NCBI GenBank assembly: GCA_030044325.1
Contig: JASHWA010000056.1
Span: 1-40,264, forward strand
From: Bryobacteraceae bacterium
GTDB lineage: Bacteria; Acidobacteriota; Terriglobia; Bryobacterales; Bryobacteraceae
Length of the DNA: 40,264 nucleotides
Direction: 5' to 3'
Both the position numbers and the translations under genes were made by a program. Shown here piece by piece: positions 14,938 to 22,301 of the stretch; position 1 is the stretch's first letter, and every line of letters begins with the position of its first letter. Under the pieces are notes generated by a model. The model was not told the DNA's origin. It saw only the letters and a list, made by a program, of their open reading frames with translations, and did not search any database.

Positions 14938-16377
14938 TCACTGCCCCGCCGATTGCGCCGCGCGCGCGGCGGCCTCGTCGAGCAATTTATCCAGATTCTC
15001 CCGCGAATAATACCGCCCCCGCATCACCACCCCCGCGATTTTTTCGGTGTTCCCGATATCCTTCAAAGGGTCCGCGCCGAGCAGCACCACATCCGCGGCC
15101 TTCCCTTTTTCGATCGTCCCGCCCGAGGAAAGCTGCCCGAAATACATCGCCGCGTTGCGCGTCGCCGATTGAAGCGCCTCCATCGGCGTCAATCCCGATT
15201 TCACCAGCAATTTCAGCTCTTCATGCAATCCGAACCCCGGGTACACCGGATTGAAGCCGTTCGCGTCCGTCCCGGCGAGAAATTCGACGCCCGCTCGGTG
15301 CATATCGCCCACCAGCTTCTCATAGCGCGCCAGCAGCGCCTGAATGCGCGCTTCCCATTCGCCGTATTGTTCCGGCGAAAGATCCTTCAGGAAATACGTC
15401 TTGCGCGGGTCCCATTGCTCGCTCCAGCCTTTGAACAGATACTTCCGGCGCGGATCGTTTACGAAATCGGGCTGCCGCGCCCGCGCGAAACCCTCCAGAA
15501 TCGAGAGCGTCGGCGTCTGCCACGTCCCGTTCCTGACGAATGTTTCAAACAGGATCTGCGCCTTGTGTTCATCATAGGATTGGTCGAGCATCTTCGAATC
15601 CGGCCACGCCAGTTCGCGCATCCGCTCCTCCGGCGCCATGTTCCGGTCGAGCATCATCGCCACGCGCTCTTTTCGCAACTCCTCCTCGCGCGTCGAGCAC
15701 GCGAGTAAAATCCCGTTCAGATGCTCTTCGCTCAACTGCCCCGCATCCGACGCTTCGAGCGGGCTCACCGCTTCCGGAACGTGCCCGGCGAACGGCATGC
15801 GGAGCGCGTGCGCTTCCTCCGCGATCGCGAAATACGCCTCGCGCGGAACGCTCGAATAAATCTTTAGGAAATCCACGCCGCTGCGCGCCAGCGCGAGCAC
15901 CGCGTCGCGTCCCTCCTGCGCCGTCGCCACCGCGAACGCCCCCGGCGGCGCCGGACCGCTCCACAGCATCGGCGGACCATCCAGAAAGCCCGGGGCGACG
16001 ATGCGCGGCGCGTCCCGGCGGCTCCGCCATTGCCGGATCACCGGCATCGGAATCCCCGTGAACATTTCGCGCACGCCGGTGATTCCGTTGGCCACCAGCA
16101 GCGGGAAAAAAATTTCGGGCGTTCCCAGGTGAATGTGCATGTCCCACAGTCCCGGGATCAGAAATTCTCCCTTGCCGTCGATCACCACCGCAGTGCGCGG
16201 CACGTGCCGGATCCTTTTCGCGATCTCCGCGATGCGCTCGCCCTCGATCGCGACGCTCATGGGCTTGGTTTCAGGCGCCCCGGTCGCGTCGATCACGCGG
16301 ACGTTCTTGATGACGATGGTCTGCGCGAATCCGCAGGAAGCGGCCAGGAAAACGAGACCGGCCGCGCGTGGATTCAA
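14938..16377 (-). CDS. Secreted metal-dependent amidohydrolase
   Basis: This 479-residue amidohydrolase-superfamily enzyme carries a signal peptide (RAAGLVFLAASCGFAQ). Motifs in order: the small beta domain with IVIKNVRVIDATG, metal-binding HIH (residues 81 and 83 in GLWDMHIHLG), a lysine in VDFLKIYSSVP that could bridge the metals, histidines in AGHVPE and SEEHLNG, the aspartate in GTDANG, and the closing KGKAADVVLLGADPL. The substrate cannot be told; relatives are annotated as imidazolonepropionase-like or prolidase-like. The start is a TTG at 16377 with AGAGG just upstream; the next ATG would delete the signal peptide and first strands. The protein probably acts in the periplasm. Confidence 0.9.
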   Translation of the reverse strand: MNPRAAGLVFLAASCGFAQTIVIKNVRVIDATGAPETKPMSVAIEGERIAEIAKRIRHVPRTAVVIDGKGEFLIPGLWDMHIHLGTPEIFFPLLVANGITGVREMFTGIPMPVIRQWRSRRDAPRIVAPGFLDGPPMLWSGPAPPGAFAVATAQEGRDAVLALARSGVDFLKIYSSVPREAYFAIAEEAHALRMPFAGHVPEAVSPLEASDAGQLSEEHLNGILLACSTREEELRKERVAMMLDRNMAPEERMRELAWPDSKMLDQSYDEHKAQILFETFVRNGTWQTPTLSILEGFARARQPDFVNDPRRKYLFKGWSEQWDPRKTYFLKDLSPEQYGEWEARIQALLARYEKLVGDMHRAGVEFLAGTDANGFNPVYPGFGLHEELKLLVKSGLTPMEALQSATRNAAMYFGQLSSGGTIEKGKAADVVLLGADPLKDIGNTEKIAGVVMRGRYYSRENLDKLLDEAAARAAQSAGQ

Positions 16378-16392
16378 TGCCTCTTCGAACCC

Positions 16393-16860
16393 CTACAGAA
16401 GCTTCTCGATCGCGGCCTCGATCGTCGGAATGGGCGTCTCTCCGATGAACGCCTTCATCTTTTTCCCCGCGCGATTGTACAAGAACAGCGCCGGCAGGGC
16501 GCCGCCCCAGTTGGGATCGATGGCGTCGCAGAACTTGTCCTCGTCCGCGGTCTTGCGCCAGTAAGTCGGCCCCGCGACCCCGTATTCGGCCAGCGCCTTG
16601 AGGGCCAGCGGCTGCTTGTCCGCTTCGTCGTTCGAGATCGTGATCAGCGCGAAGCCTCGAGCTTTGAGCTTCGCCGCAAGCTTTTCGAGCGCCGGCATCT
16701 CCGCCCGGCACGGCTTGCAATACGTCGCCCAGAAATTCACCAGCACAACTTTCCCTTTTTGCGAGGCAATCAGCTTGGGATAGCCCGCGTCATCGACGGG
16801 CGTCAGCTTCTGAGCGGCGGCGAGCGTCGCCACCGCGCATAGCGCTAGCGCGAGCCTCAT
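16393..16860 (-). CDS. TlpA-family periplasmic thioredoxin
   Basis: This 155-residue exported thioredoxin-fold protein has signal peptide MRLALALCAVATLAAAQ, then KGKVVLVNFWATYCKPC with the redox pair Cys48-Cys51 (WATYCKPC), and the cis-proline region GGALPALFLYN. TlpA-like proteins reduce disulfides in the periplasm, often for cytochrome maturation or metal-site assembly. Here no such partner is near. The start ATG overlaps the stop of the next upstream gene (ATGA) and is preceded by AGGAG, so the two are translated together. An alternative upstream start would add 28 non-signal residues encoded within that gene and is unlikely. Confidence 0.92.
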   Translation of the reverse strand: MRLALALCAVATLAAAQKLTPVDDAGYPKLIASQKGKVVLVNFWATYCKPCRAEMPALEKLAAKLKARGFALITISNDEADKQPLALKALAEYGVAGPTYWRKTADEDKFCDAIDPNWGGALPALFLYNRAGKKMKAFIGETPIPTIEAAIEKLL

Positions 16861-17225
16861 TTCTTCTCCTCTTTTTCCTGCTTCTCGACCTTCAGATTGA
16901 TCACCGGCTGCTTGCGCGTGTCGAAAATGCTGAGCGTCTTCCATCCGCTGGTTTTTCCGCTGTAGTCCGCCTTGAGCTGATAATCGTTGTCCAGCTTGAG
17001 ACCCGCAAAATGATACGCGCCGTCTTTTTCGGTGATGAAGCTCCGCACTTGCAGCGTCCGCTCGTCTTTGAGCTTCACCACCGCTCCGTTGATGAAGTTC
17101 CCGTCAGCGTCGCTCACCGTGCCCTGGACGATGCGCTCCGTCTTGGCGAGCTTTTTTTCTTCCTTGGTCTCCTGCGCCCACACCGCCGCCGAAATCAGCG
17201 CCAGCGCGGCCATCCACCGCATCAT
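16857..17225 (-). CDS. Small secreted carboxypeptidase-regulatory-like protein
   Basis: This 122-residue protein has a signal peptide (MMRWMAALALISAAVWAQ) and one carboxypeptidase-regulatory-like beta-sandwich: IVQGTVSDADGNFINGAVVKLKD, then TEKDGAYHFAGLKLDNDYQLKADYSG. It ends in a Lys/Glu-rich tail (KQEKEEKK). Such domains are common in acidobacterial secreted and TonB-linked proteins as binding or structural modules. I start at ATG 17225; GTG at 17237 is an alternative. It is coupled to the TlpA gene downstream and follows a second, related sandwich gene, so the three probably form one periplasmic set. Confidence 0.82.
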   Translation of the reverse strand: MMRWMAALALISAAVWAQETKEEKKLAKTERIVQGTVSDADGNFINGAVVKLKDERTLQVRSFITEKDGAYHFAGLKLDNDYQLKADYSGKTSGWKTLSIFDTRKQPVINLKVEKQEKEEKK

Positions 17226-17237
17226 TCCGCACCTCAC

Positions 17238-17600
17238 TTACTTCGATTCGGGCGAAAGCACCAGGTTCACGTCCACGCGTTCCGAGCCCGGCACGCCGCC
17301 TCCGGTAATCGACGCTTCCTTTTCATCCGGGCGGTATCCCTTCGCCGCCGCCCGCACCACGTACACCGCCTGGACCGCCGGCACGCGAAACTCGAATTCG
17401 CCGCGATAGTTGGTCGTCGCTTCCTGCTTTTTCGACTTCGCCTCGCCGCGCGCCTGCAACGTCACTTTCGCCTCCGGCACGGCGAACCCCGGATCGCGAA
17501 ACACCGTGCCCTCTACGATCGCGTAGGACGAATTCTTTCCGCCCAAAGCCAGCGCGCACGCGCACAGGAAAACCGCCCCGGCGGCTCTACTTCCACTCAT
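17238..17600 (-). CDS. Second small secreted carboxypeptidase-regulatory-like protein
   Basis: This 120-residue protein has an N-terminal signal (SRAAGAVFLCACALALGG) and one sandwich domain: YAIVEGTVFRDPGFAVPEAKVTL, then YRGEFEFRVPAVQAVYVVRAAAKGY. It resembles its downstream neighbour in fold but not closely in sequence. I start at ATG 17600; the frame extends to 17684, but the extra residues (Thr/Arg-rich) are the shadow of the acidic tail of the upstream gene. It overlaps that gene by 14 bases and ends where the next can begin, so it is part of the same operon. Confidence 0.78.
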   Translation of the reverse strand: MSGSRAAGAVFLCACALALGGKNSSYAIVEGTVFRDPGFAVPEAKVTLQARGEAKSKKQEATTNYRGEFEFRVPAVQAVYVVRAAAKGYRPDEKEASITGGGVPGSERVDVNLVLSPESK

Positions 17601-17838
17601 CCTCTTCTTCGTCCTCTTCCTCGTCCAGATCGTCGTCATCCTCGTCAAAATCGTCGTCTTCGTCGAAATCCTCGTCGTCGTCATCGTCCTCGTCGTCGGT
17701 TTCCGGCGTCAATTCGAGCGGCGAGACGCTGCTCACGCTGAGATTGGCTCCGCAGTCTTCACAGATCAGCGAATCGCCTTCGTCCAGTTCCTCTTCGTCC
17801 ACATCGATTACGGCATCGCACATTGGACAGTTGACCAT
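17587..17838 (-). CDS. LysW-like zinc-ribbon protein with long acidic tail
   Basis: This 83-residue protein begins MVNCPMCDAVIDVDEEEL and carries two CxxC pairs (Cys4/7 and Cys26/29: CEDCGANLSV), then SPLELTPE. Zinc ribbon plus PLEL is the layout of LysW/ArgW amino-group carrier proteins. In those, the C-terminal EDWGE glutamate is the attachment point. Here the tail (48-83) is almost only Asp and Glu and ends EDEWK, so the carrier end is missing or altered. GGAGG five bases before ATG 17838 sets the start, although the frame extends to 17868. No lysine or arginine biosynthesis genes lie nearby, so a carrier role is doubtful. Confidence 0.75.
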   Translation of the reverse strand: MVNCPMCDAVIDVDEEELDEGDSLICEDCGANLSVSSVSPLELTPETDDEDDDDDEDFDEDDDFDEDDDDLDEEEDEEEDEWK

Positions 17839-17916
17839 CACTTCCTCCACCAGGCGCATACCTTCCACCGCCTCTCTTCAAATCCTATTTTTACCACGAT
17901 GCTTTGCGAATAGAGA

Positions 17917-18288
17917 TTACGCCGGCAGAGGCTTTCCCGCCGTTGCCGAAAGTGTCCGCTCCAGATCCGCTTCATTCAGCGTAACCAGCGTTTTTTCGAG
18001 GTCCTCGCCCGTTTCGATCATGTATTTCAAATGCTTCGCCGCGAGCGTCAGGCACCACGCGTCGGTGAGCGCGTGGCCCCTCCCTTCGCCCAGCGCGATC
18101 AGCAGTGGATGGGGCAGCGCGATCACGCGCTCCTGTTTCGGCTCGTCGCGCGTCCAGATCACGAATTTCACGTCCACGGTATCGGCGTGCCGGATGGAAA
18201 TACCGGTTTGCAGCCAGCGGAACTCCACTTCCCAGGTCCTGCCGAACGGATCAGGTCCCGCCTCAAAGCGCCGGTAGTTGTCAGCCAT
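17917..18288 (-). CDS. Conserved protein of unknown function
   Basis: This 123-residue soluble protein is not recognised. It has no signal peptide or membrane segment. The first half is beta-rich (WEVEFRWLQTGISIRHADTVDVKFVIW) and the second helical (LTLAAKHLKYMIETGEDLEKTLVTL). Normal codon use and an ATG divergent from the phosphopantetheinyl transferase by 60 bases support it as a real gene. Confidence 0.7.
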   Translation of the reverse strand: MADNYRRFEAGPDPFGRTWEVEFRWLQTGISIRHADTVDVKFVIWTRDEPKQERVIALPHPLLIALGEGRGHALTDAWCLTLAAKHLKYMIETGEDLEKTLVTLNEADLERTLSATAGKPLPA

Positions 18289-18348
18289 CGAATTTCAGAG
18301 TATCAAAAGCGCGGCGAAAAAAACCCGCGTAAGCTATCCTGAAACGCG

Positions 18349-18957
18349 ATGCGCGACGTCCAGCTTCACTCGATCCCGCTCGATCAGATGGCCGCTCGCC
18401 AGGCCGGACTCGCACGCCTGCTCTCGCCCGACGAGCTCGCCCGCGCCGCGCGCTTCCATTTCCCGCGCGACCGCTCCCGTTTCATCCTGTGCCGCGGCCG
18501 TCTGCGCGAAATCCTCTCCGCGCATCTTAAAAAAAATCCCGCTGAAATCGAATTCACCTACAACGCGCGCGGAAAACCCGAAACCGCCGGCGTGCACTTC
18601 AATCTCTCCCATTCGGGCGGTTTCGCGATCGTCGCCGTCTCGGCAGTGCGCAGGATCGGCGTCGATATCGAGCGTATCGACGCACGTTTCGCTCACGAAA
18701 ATATTCCCGAACGCTTTTTTTCGCCTGGCGAGGTCGTCGCGTTGCGCTCTCTGCCCGATTCCGCGCAGCTCGACGCGTTCTTCAAAATCTGGACGCGCAA
18801 GGAAGCCTACATCAAGGCGTTGGGCGCAGGATTATCGCATCCGCTCGCGAGCTTCGATGCGCTCGCAGGCGTTGAGGGGTGGGAGATCGAATCGCTCGAT
18901 ATCGCGCCCGGCTACGCCGCCGCCGTAGCAGCCGCGCTTATTGAAGCACGATGGTGA
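18349..18957 (+). CDS. 4'-phosphopantetheinyl transferase (Sfp type)
   Basis: This enzyme transfers phosphopantetheine from CoA to carrier proteins of fatty acid, polyketide or peptide synthases. The 202-residue protein shows the Sfp-type motifs in order: FHFPRDRSRFILCRGRLRE, FNLSHS (84-89), GVDIE (104-108, magnesium site) and WTRKEAYIK (148-156) followed by GAGLSHPL. Length is close to the shorter Sfp/Gsp-type enzymes. No synthase gene is nearby, so the target carrier is unknown and could be the housekeeping ACP. Its 3' end overlaps the convergent metalloprotease gene by 20 bases. Confidence 0.93.
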   Translation: MRDVQLHSIPLDQMAARQAGLARLLSPDELARAARFHFPRDRSRFILCRGRLREILSAHLKKNPAEIEFTYNARGKPETAGVHFNLSHSGGFAIVAVSAVRRIGVDIERIDARFAHENIPERFFSPGEVVALRSLPDSAQLDAFFKIWTRKEAYIKALGAGLSHPLASFDALAGVEGWEIESLDIAPGYAAAVAAALIEARW

Positions 18958-21529
18958 ACGCCGCCGAAACGCGCGTCCCCACCTGGATCGTCACGTTCTG
19001 CGGCCCCGAGCCAAGTCCCGCGGGAATCGCGAACTGGAGCACGCTGACGTTCTGTCCCGCGGGCGTCACCGCCAGCGCCGTCACATTGACCCCGCCGATG
19101 TTGATGTCGATCGCCGAAAGCGCCGGCAGATTTCCACTCTGATCCGCCAGACCGTAAATCGTAAGCGAAACCGTCGCGCCGCCGGTCACCGGCGAGTTCT
19201 GGCCGATCGCCACGCCCGACGAGTTCGACGCCGCCGTAATCACCGGAGGCGGAACGTCGATCTGCATCACCACCGGAGGTAAACTCGTTCCCGCCGGCGT
19301 AAACAACCGCACCAGCACGGGACCCGCCTGCGCACCCGCCGGAACCTGCGCCAGAAGCTGGTTGTTCGCCGCCACCGTGTACGTCGTCACCTGGTCCGCG
19401 ATGGTCAGTGTCCAACCCGAAAGATTTTCCGGCAATCCCGAGGCGTTGATCACCGCGATGCCCCCCGCCGGCACGCCGTCGAGCCCGGTCGCCTGGTTCA
19501 GGATGGGCGTAAGCAGCGTCGCCTGTCCCGCGGCCGCCGGCGCGATCTGCAACGCCGCGCTCGCCGTCTCCAGTCCCAGTCCGCTCTCCGCCGTAACCGT
19601 CGCCGCCTGCGCCGCCGCGTTCGGGTTTACCGCCACGTTGGCATACGCCAGACCGGGATTCACCACCCACACGCCGGTCACCACCACATCGCTCGAAGCG
19701 AATCCGGCCACCGTCTCACCCGTAACGAAATCCGTGTTGTATCCGGTGATCTCGACCATCGAATCCGTTCCCGCCGCGATCGACGTCGCGCCCCCCGGAA
19801 GGCTCACTCCGATCGCCGGGAACGCCGGCCCGCCGTAAGTGAATCGCGGCGGAATCGTCCCCGCCGCAAGCGTTTCCCACGATGTCTGGCTATCCGATCC
19901 CAGCGCTTCCACCGACGCCTGATACCCGCTGGTGGCCGGCGGCGCAACCGCCGTGACCGATCCGTCCGGATTGGCCGTCGTCGAGACCGCCGCAATGCTG
20001 TCGAAAACGATCTGCGATCCCGCCAGGTTCGATCCCGTGATCGTCACCGTTGCATTTCCCGAAGGGTCCGTCGTTCCGTTCACGGCCGCGATCGACGGTG
20101 GCGCCGACTGCACCACTCGAAACGCCGACGGCAGCACGTACACGTCGCCGTTGAGGGTCGCCGTGACCGCCGCCGGCGTGGGCGCGTTCACCTGGTTCGG
20201 AGCCAGGCCGATTTCAAGGAACTGTCCGGTGTAGTATAGCGGCGCGATGTTGCCTGTCGCTCCCGTGTACGGATTATAGAAGTACGCCGCTCCTCCGATG
20301 ACGCTGAGAGTCAGCCCCGGCGCAACCGCATTTCCGTTCACCACCACCCCATTCGCCTTGAACACCAGCCATCCGTAGCTCTGAATCGGTGGCGACGCCC
20401 CCACCGCGACATTACCCGCGCCCGGGAATCCATACGTCGTCATAGCCGAAACCGCCGGTCCGTTGGGACGCGGCGGCACGCCGATATTGGCCCCCGGCGC
20501 AGTCACGCCCGCCGTCACCGTCACCTGCTGCGCCTGCGTCCAATCCGTCGTCTCGCCCAAAAATTCCGTCCCGAATGACGTGTTGGCCTGGAACGCGTTC
20601 CCGTTCGGCCCGATCGGCGGAAACAGGTTGTCCGGATACGCTTCGCCTTCGGCGGCCGGCGGCAGCGGCGACGCGTAAACGTAATACTGCCCGACAGGAA
20701 CTCCGTTGATCGTGAACGTCCCGTCCGGATTGGTGATCGCGCTGATCGCCGTCCCGGTGACCGATAGCGCCACCACGCTCGCCATGTTCACGCCCGCCCC
20801 GCCGAGCGTCACCGTTCCGCTGATGCTGCCCGTTCCCGCCGGGTATCCGTTGGCCGGATACAGCAGCGACAACCCCGCGATATCGTCGGCGGCAAGCGGC
20901 GACGCCTTGGTCGAGGCCGAGGTGATCTGCGTCGACATCACGCTTGACGTTTCGGTATGCTGCAATCCCAGCGAATGGCCGAACTCATGCACGATCGTCA
21001 CGAAAAACGCGTCCGAATAGCTCGACTGCTGGTTGAGCGTCAGATCGCTCTGAAGCTGGATCTGGGAATGCACCAGCGGCAGGAACGTCGCGCCGCTGGC
21101 CAGATACGCCTGCGGATTCGCCACCGTGGTCACGAACGTCTGCGCCAACAGGCCCGGCGGAATGTCGTCGCTGAACACCACGTCCACTCCCGCCGACGCT
21201 TCCGGCGTGGTCATCGGCGAAAGCCCGCCGAATTCCAGCTTCACCGCCGACGTGTTCACCGTGTTCCACACATTCGCCGCCGCGCGAATCTCGCTCACGA
21301 TCGCCTGAAAACTGTCGCCCGGCATCAGCGCGCTCGGCCCCGCTTCCGAAATCACGTACGGAGCCATGTTGTTCTGCAACCCGTATGGATCCGCCGGATT
21401 CAAATCGAACCTCACCGGCACGGGAGTGAACGGAGCGTTGCCGCTCGCAAAATAGATCCAGTAATAGTACGCCGACGCCAACGGCGCGAGCCCGGCCACC
21501 GCCACAACCATCGCAAGCCTGCGCAGCAT
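18938..21529 (-). CDS. Large secreted matrixin-like metalloprotease with Ig-like repeats
   Basis: This 863-residue protein has a signal peptide (MLRRLAMVVAVAGLAPLASA). The catalytic domain holds the metzincin zinc motif HEFGHSLGLQH (181-191) followed by SVMS as the Met-turn (196-199). Further on are a carboxypeptidase-regulatory-like domain (GSISGTVTLGGAGVNMASV) and several IPT/TIG or Solibacter-type Ig-like repeats rich in Gly, Ala, Val and Pro. It should be an extracellular, probably surface-attached, zinc protease. ATG 21529 starts the signal peptide; the frame is open to 21640, but that stretch is the REP-like doublet. The adjacent small secreted gene (21640-22161) lies upstream on the same strand, and the two may act together. 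Confidence 0.9.
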   Translation of the reverse strand: MLRRLAMVVAVAGLAPLASAYYYWIYFASGNAPFTPVPVRFDLNPADPYGLQNNMAPYVISEAGPSALMPGDSFQAIVSEIRAAANVWNTVNTSAVKLEFGGLSPMTTPEASAGVDVVFSDDIPPGLLAQTFVTTVANPQAYLASGATFLPLVHSQIQLQSDLTLNQQSSYSDAFFVTIVHEFGHSLGLQHTETSSVMSTQITSASTKASPLAADDIAGLSLLYPANGYPAGTGSISGTVTLGGAGVNMASVVALSVTGTAISAITNPDGTFTINGVPVGQYYVYASPLPPAAEGEAYPDNLFPPIGPNGNAFQANTSFGTEFLGETTDWTQAQQVTVTAGVTAPGANIGVPPRPNGPAVSAMTTYGFPGAGNVAVGASPPIQSYGWLVFKANGVVVNGNAVAPGLTLSVIGGAAYFYNPYTGATGNIAPLYYTGQFLEIGLAPNQVNAPTPAAVTATLNGDVYVLPSAFRVVQSAPPSIAAVNGTTDPSGNATVTITGSNLAGSQIVFDSIAAVSTTANPDGSVTAVAPPATSGYQASVEALGSDSQTSWETLAAGTIPPRFTYGGPAFPAIGVSLPGGATSIAAGTDSMVEITGYNTDFVTGETVAGFASSDVVVTGVWVVNPGLAYANVAVNPNAAAQAATVTAESGLGLETASAALQIAPAAAGQATLLTPILNQATGLDGVPAGGIAVINASGLPENLSGWTLTIADQVTTYTVAANNQLLAQVPAGAQAGPVLVRLFTPAGTSLPPVVMQIDVPPPVITAASNSSGVAIGQNSPVTGGATVSLTIYGLADQSGNLPALSAIDINIGGVNVTALAVTPAGQNVSVLQFAIPAGLGSGPQNVTIQVGTRVSAAFTIVLQ

Positions 21530-21540
21530 TCGTGAGACGG

Positions 21541-21629
21541 AAAAAGGGGACAGACTACTCTGTCCCCAGCCCACGATGTCGATTTTCCCGGCGCCTCCCG
21601 GCGCGGACAGAGCGGTCTGTCCCCTCTTT
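21541..21629. repeat. REP-like doublet of two GGGGACAGA hairpins
   Basis: The first hairpin is GGGGACAGA (21546-21554), loop CTAC, TCTGTCCCC (21559-21567), preceded by AAAAA. The second is GGACAGA (21605-21611), loop GCGG, TCTGTCC (21616-21622), followed by a T-rich end. The two face each other across about 37 bases, the layout of a BIME/REP doublet mobilised by REP-associated transposases. It separates the metalloprotease from the small secreted gene. A single copy of the core lies at 14911-14933. Confidence 0.72.
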
Positions 21630-21639
21630 CCTCGTCCCA

Positions 21640-22161
21640 TCAGCCGAGCACCTTCTGGATCTCAGCCTCTAGCGCGGCGAGCGTCATCGTTACCGCCCAG
21701 GACGGAACCGCGGCGCCGTTCTGATTCACCACCAGCCCGCTCGTCGCCGGCCGCACCAGCACCGTATTCCCTGAAGAATCCTGTGTTACGCCGAAAAGTC
21801 CCTGCGACAGCCCGATGATCTGCGTCAGTCCGCTCGGACTGGTCCACAGGAAAATTACGTATTCCTGACCGGTGATCAGCGTGGGAGCTCCCGCCACCAT
21901 CTGCCGGATTCCATTGAGCGTCCCGCCCGGAACCGCAACCGAGCTCAACGCCCCGTTCGGCCCGTTCTTAAGCGTCTCGATGACGCTCAGTTGGTAGACA
22001 GTATATATGTTGCGCCCGTGCAGCATCGCAGCCGACCCGGAAACCTTGACATGCACGATTGCCGTCGACTGCTGGATCATCTGATCCGTCGTGAGCACCT
22101 GGAGCGTGGTCGCCCACAGCCCGCTGGAGCATAAAGCCGCGACAATGAGGCCCGTGCGCAT
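21640..22161 (-). CDS. Small secreted protein of unknown function
   Basis: This 173-residue exported protein has signal peptide MRTGLIVAALCSSGLWATT. The mature part starts LQVLTTDQMIQQSTAIVHVKV and is mainly beta strand (VYQLSVIETLKNGPNG, then GQEYVIFLWTSPSGLTQIIG), with a late AAVPSWAVTMTLAALEAEI helix. I do not recognise a named family. It lies immediately upstream of the metalloprotease on the same strand, separated only by the REP-like doublet; a chaperone, inhibitor or co-secreted partner role is possible but unproven. Confidence 0.75.
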   Translation of the reverse strand: MRTGLIVAALCSSGLWATTLQVLTTDQMIQQSTAIVHVKVSGSAAMLHGRNIYTVYQLSVIETLKNGPNGALSSVAVPGGTLNGIRQMVAGAPTLITGQEYVIFLWTSPSGLTQIIGLSQGLFGVTQDSSGNTVLVRPATSGLVVNQNGAAVPSWAVTMTLAALEAEIQKVLG

Positions 22162-22301
22162 GGAACGTTGTATACGGAAGCAAGTTACATTCCAGCCGTA
22201 AGTGTTTGATGTGACGTTACTTTGAAAAGAAAAACGCGCGCATTTTGTGGAGCTTCGACACGCGATTGAGACATCCCGTCACACCCGGGGAACTGCAGTC
22301 C

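Noticed and set aside
14746..15708. 320-residue + strand frame opposite the amidohydrolase
   Set aside because: Shadow frame; the minus strand has amidohydrolase motifs and a signal peptide.
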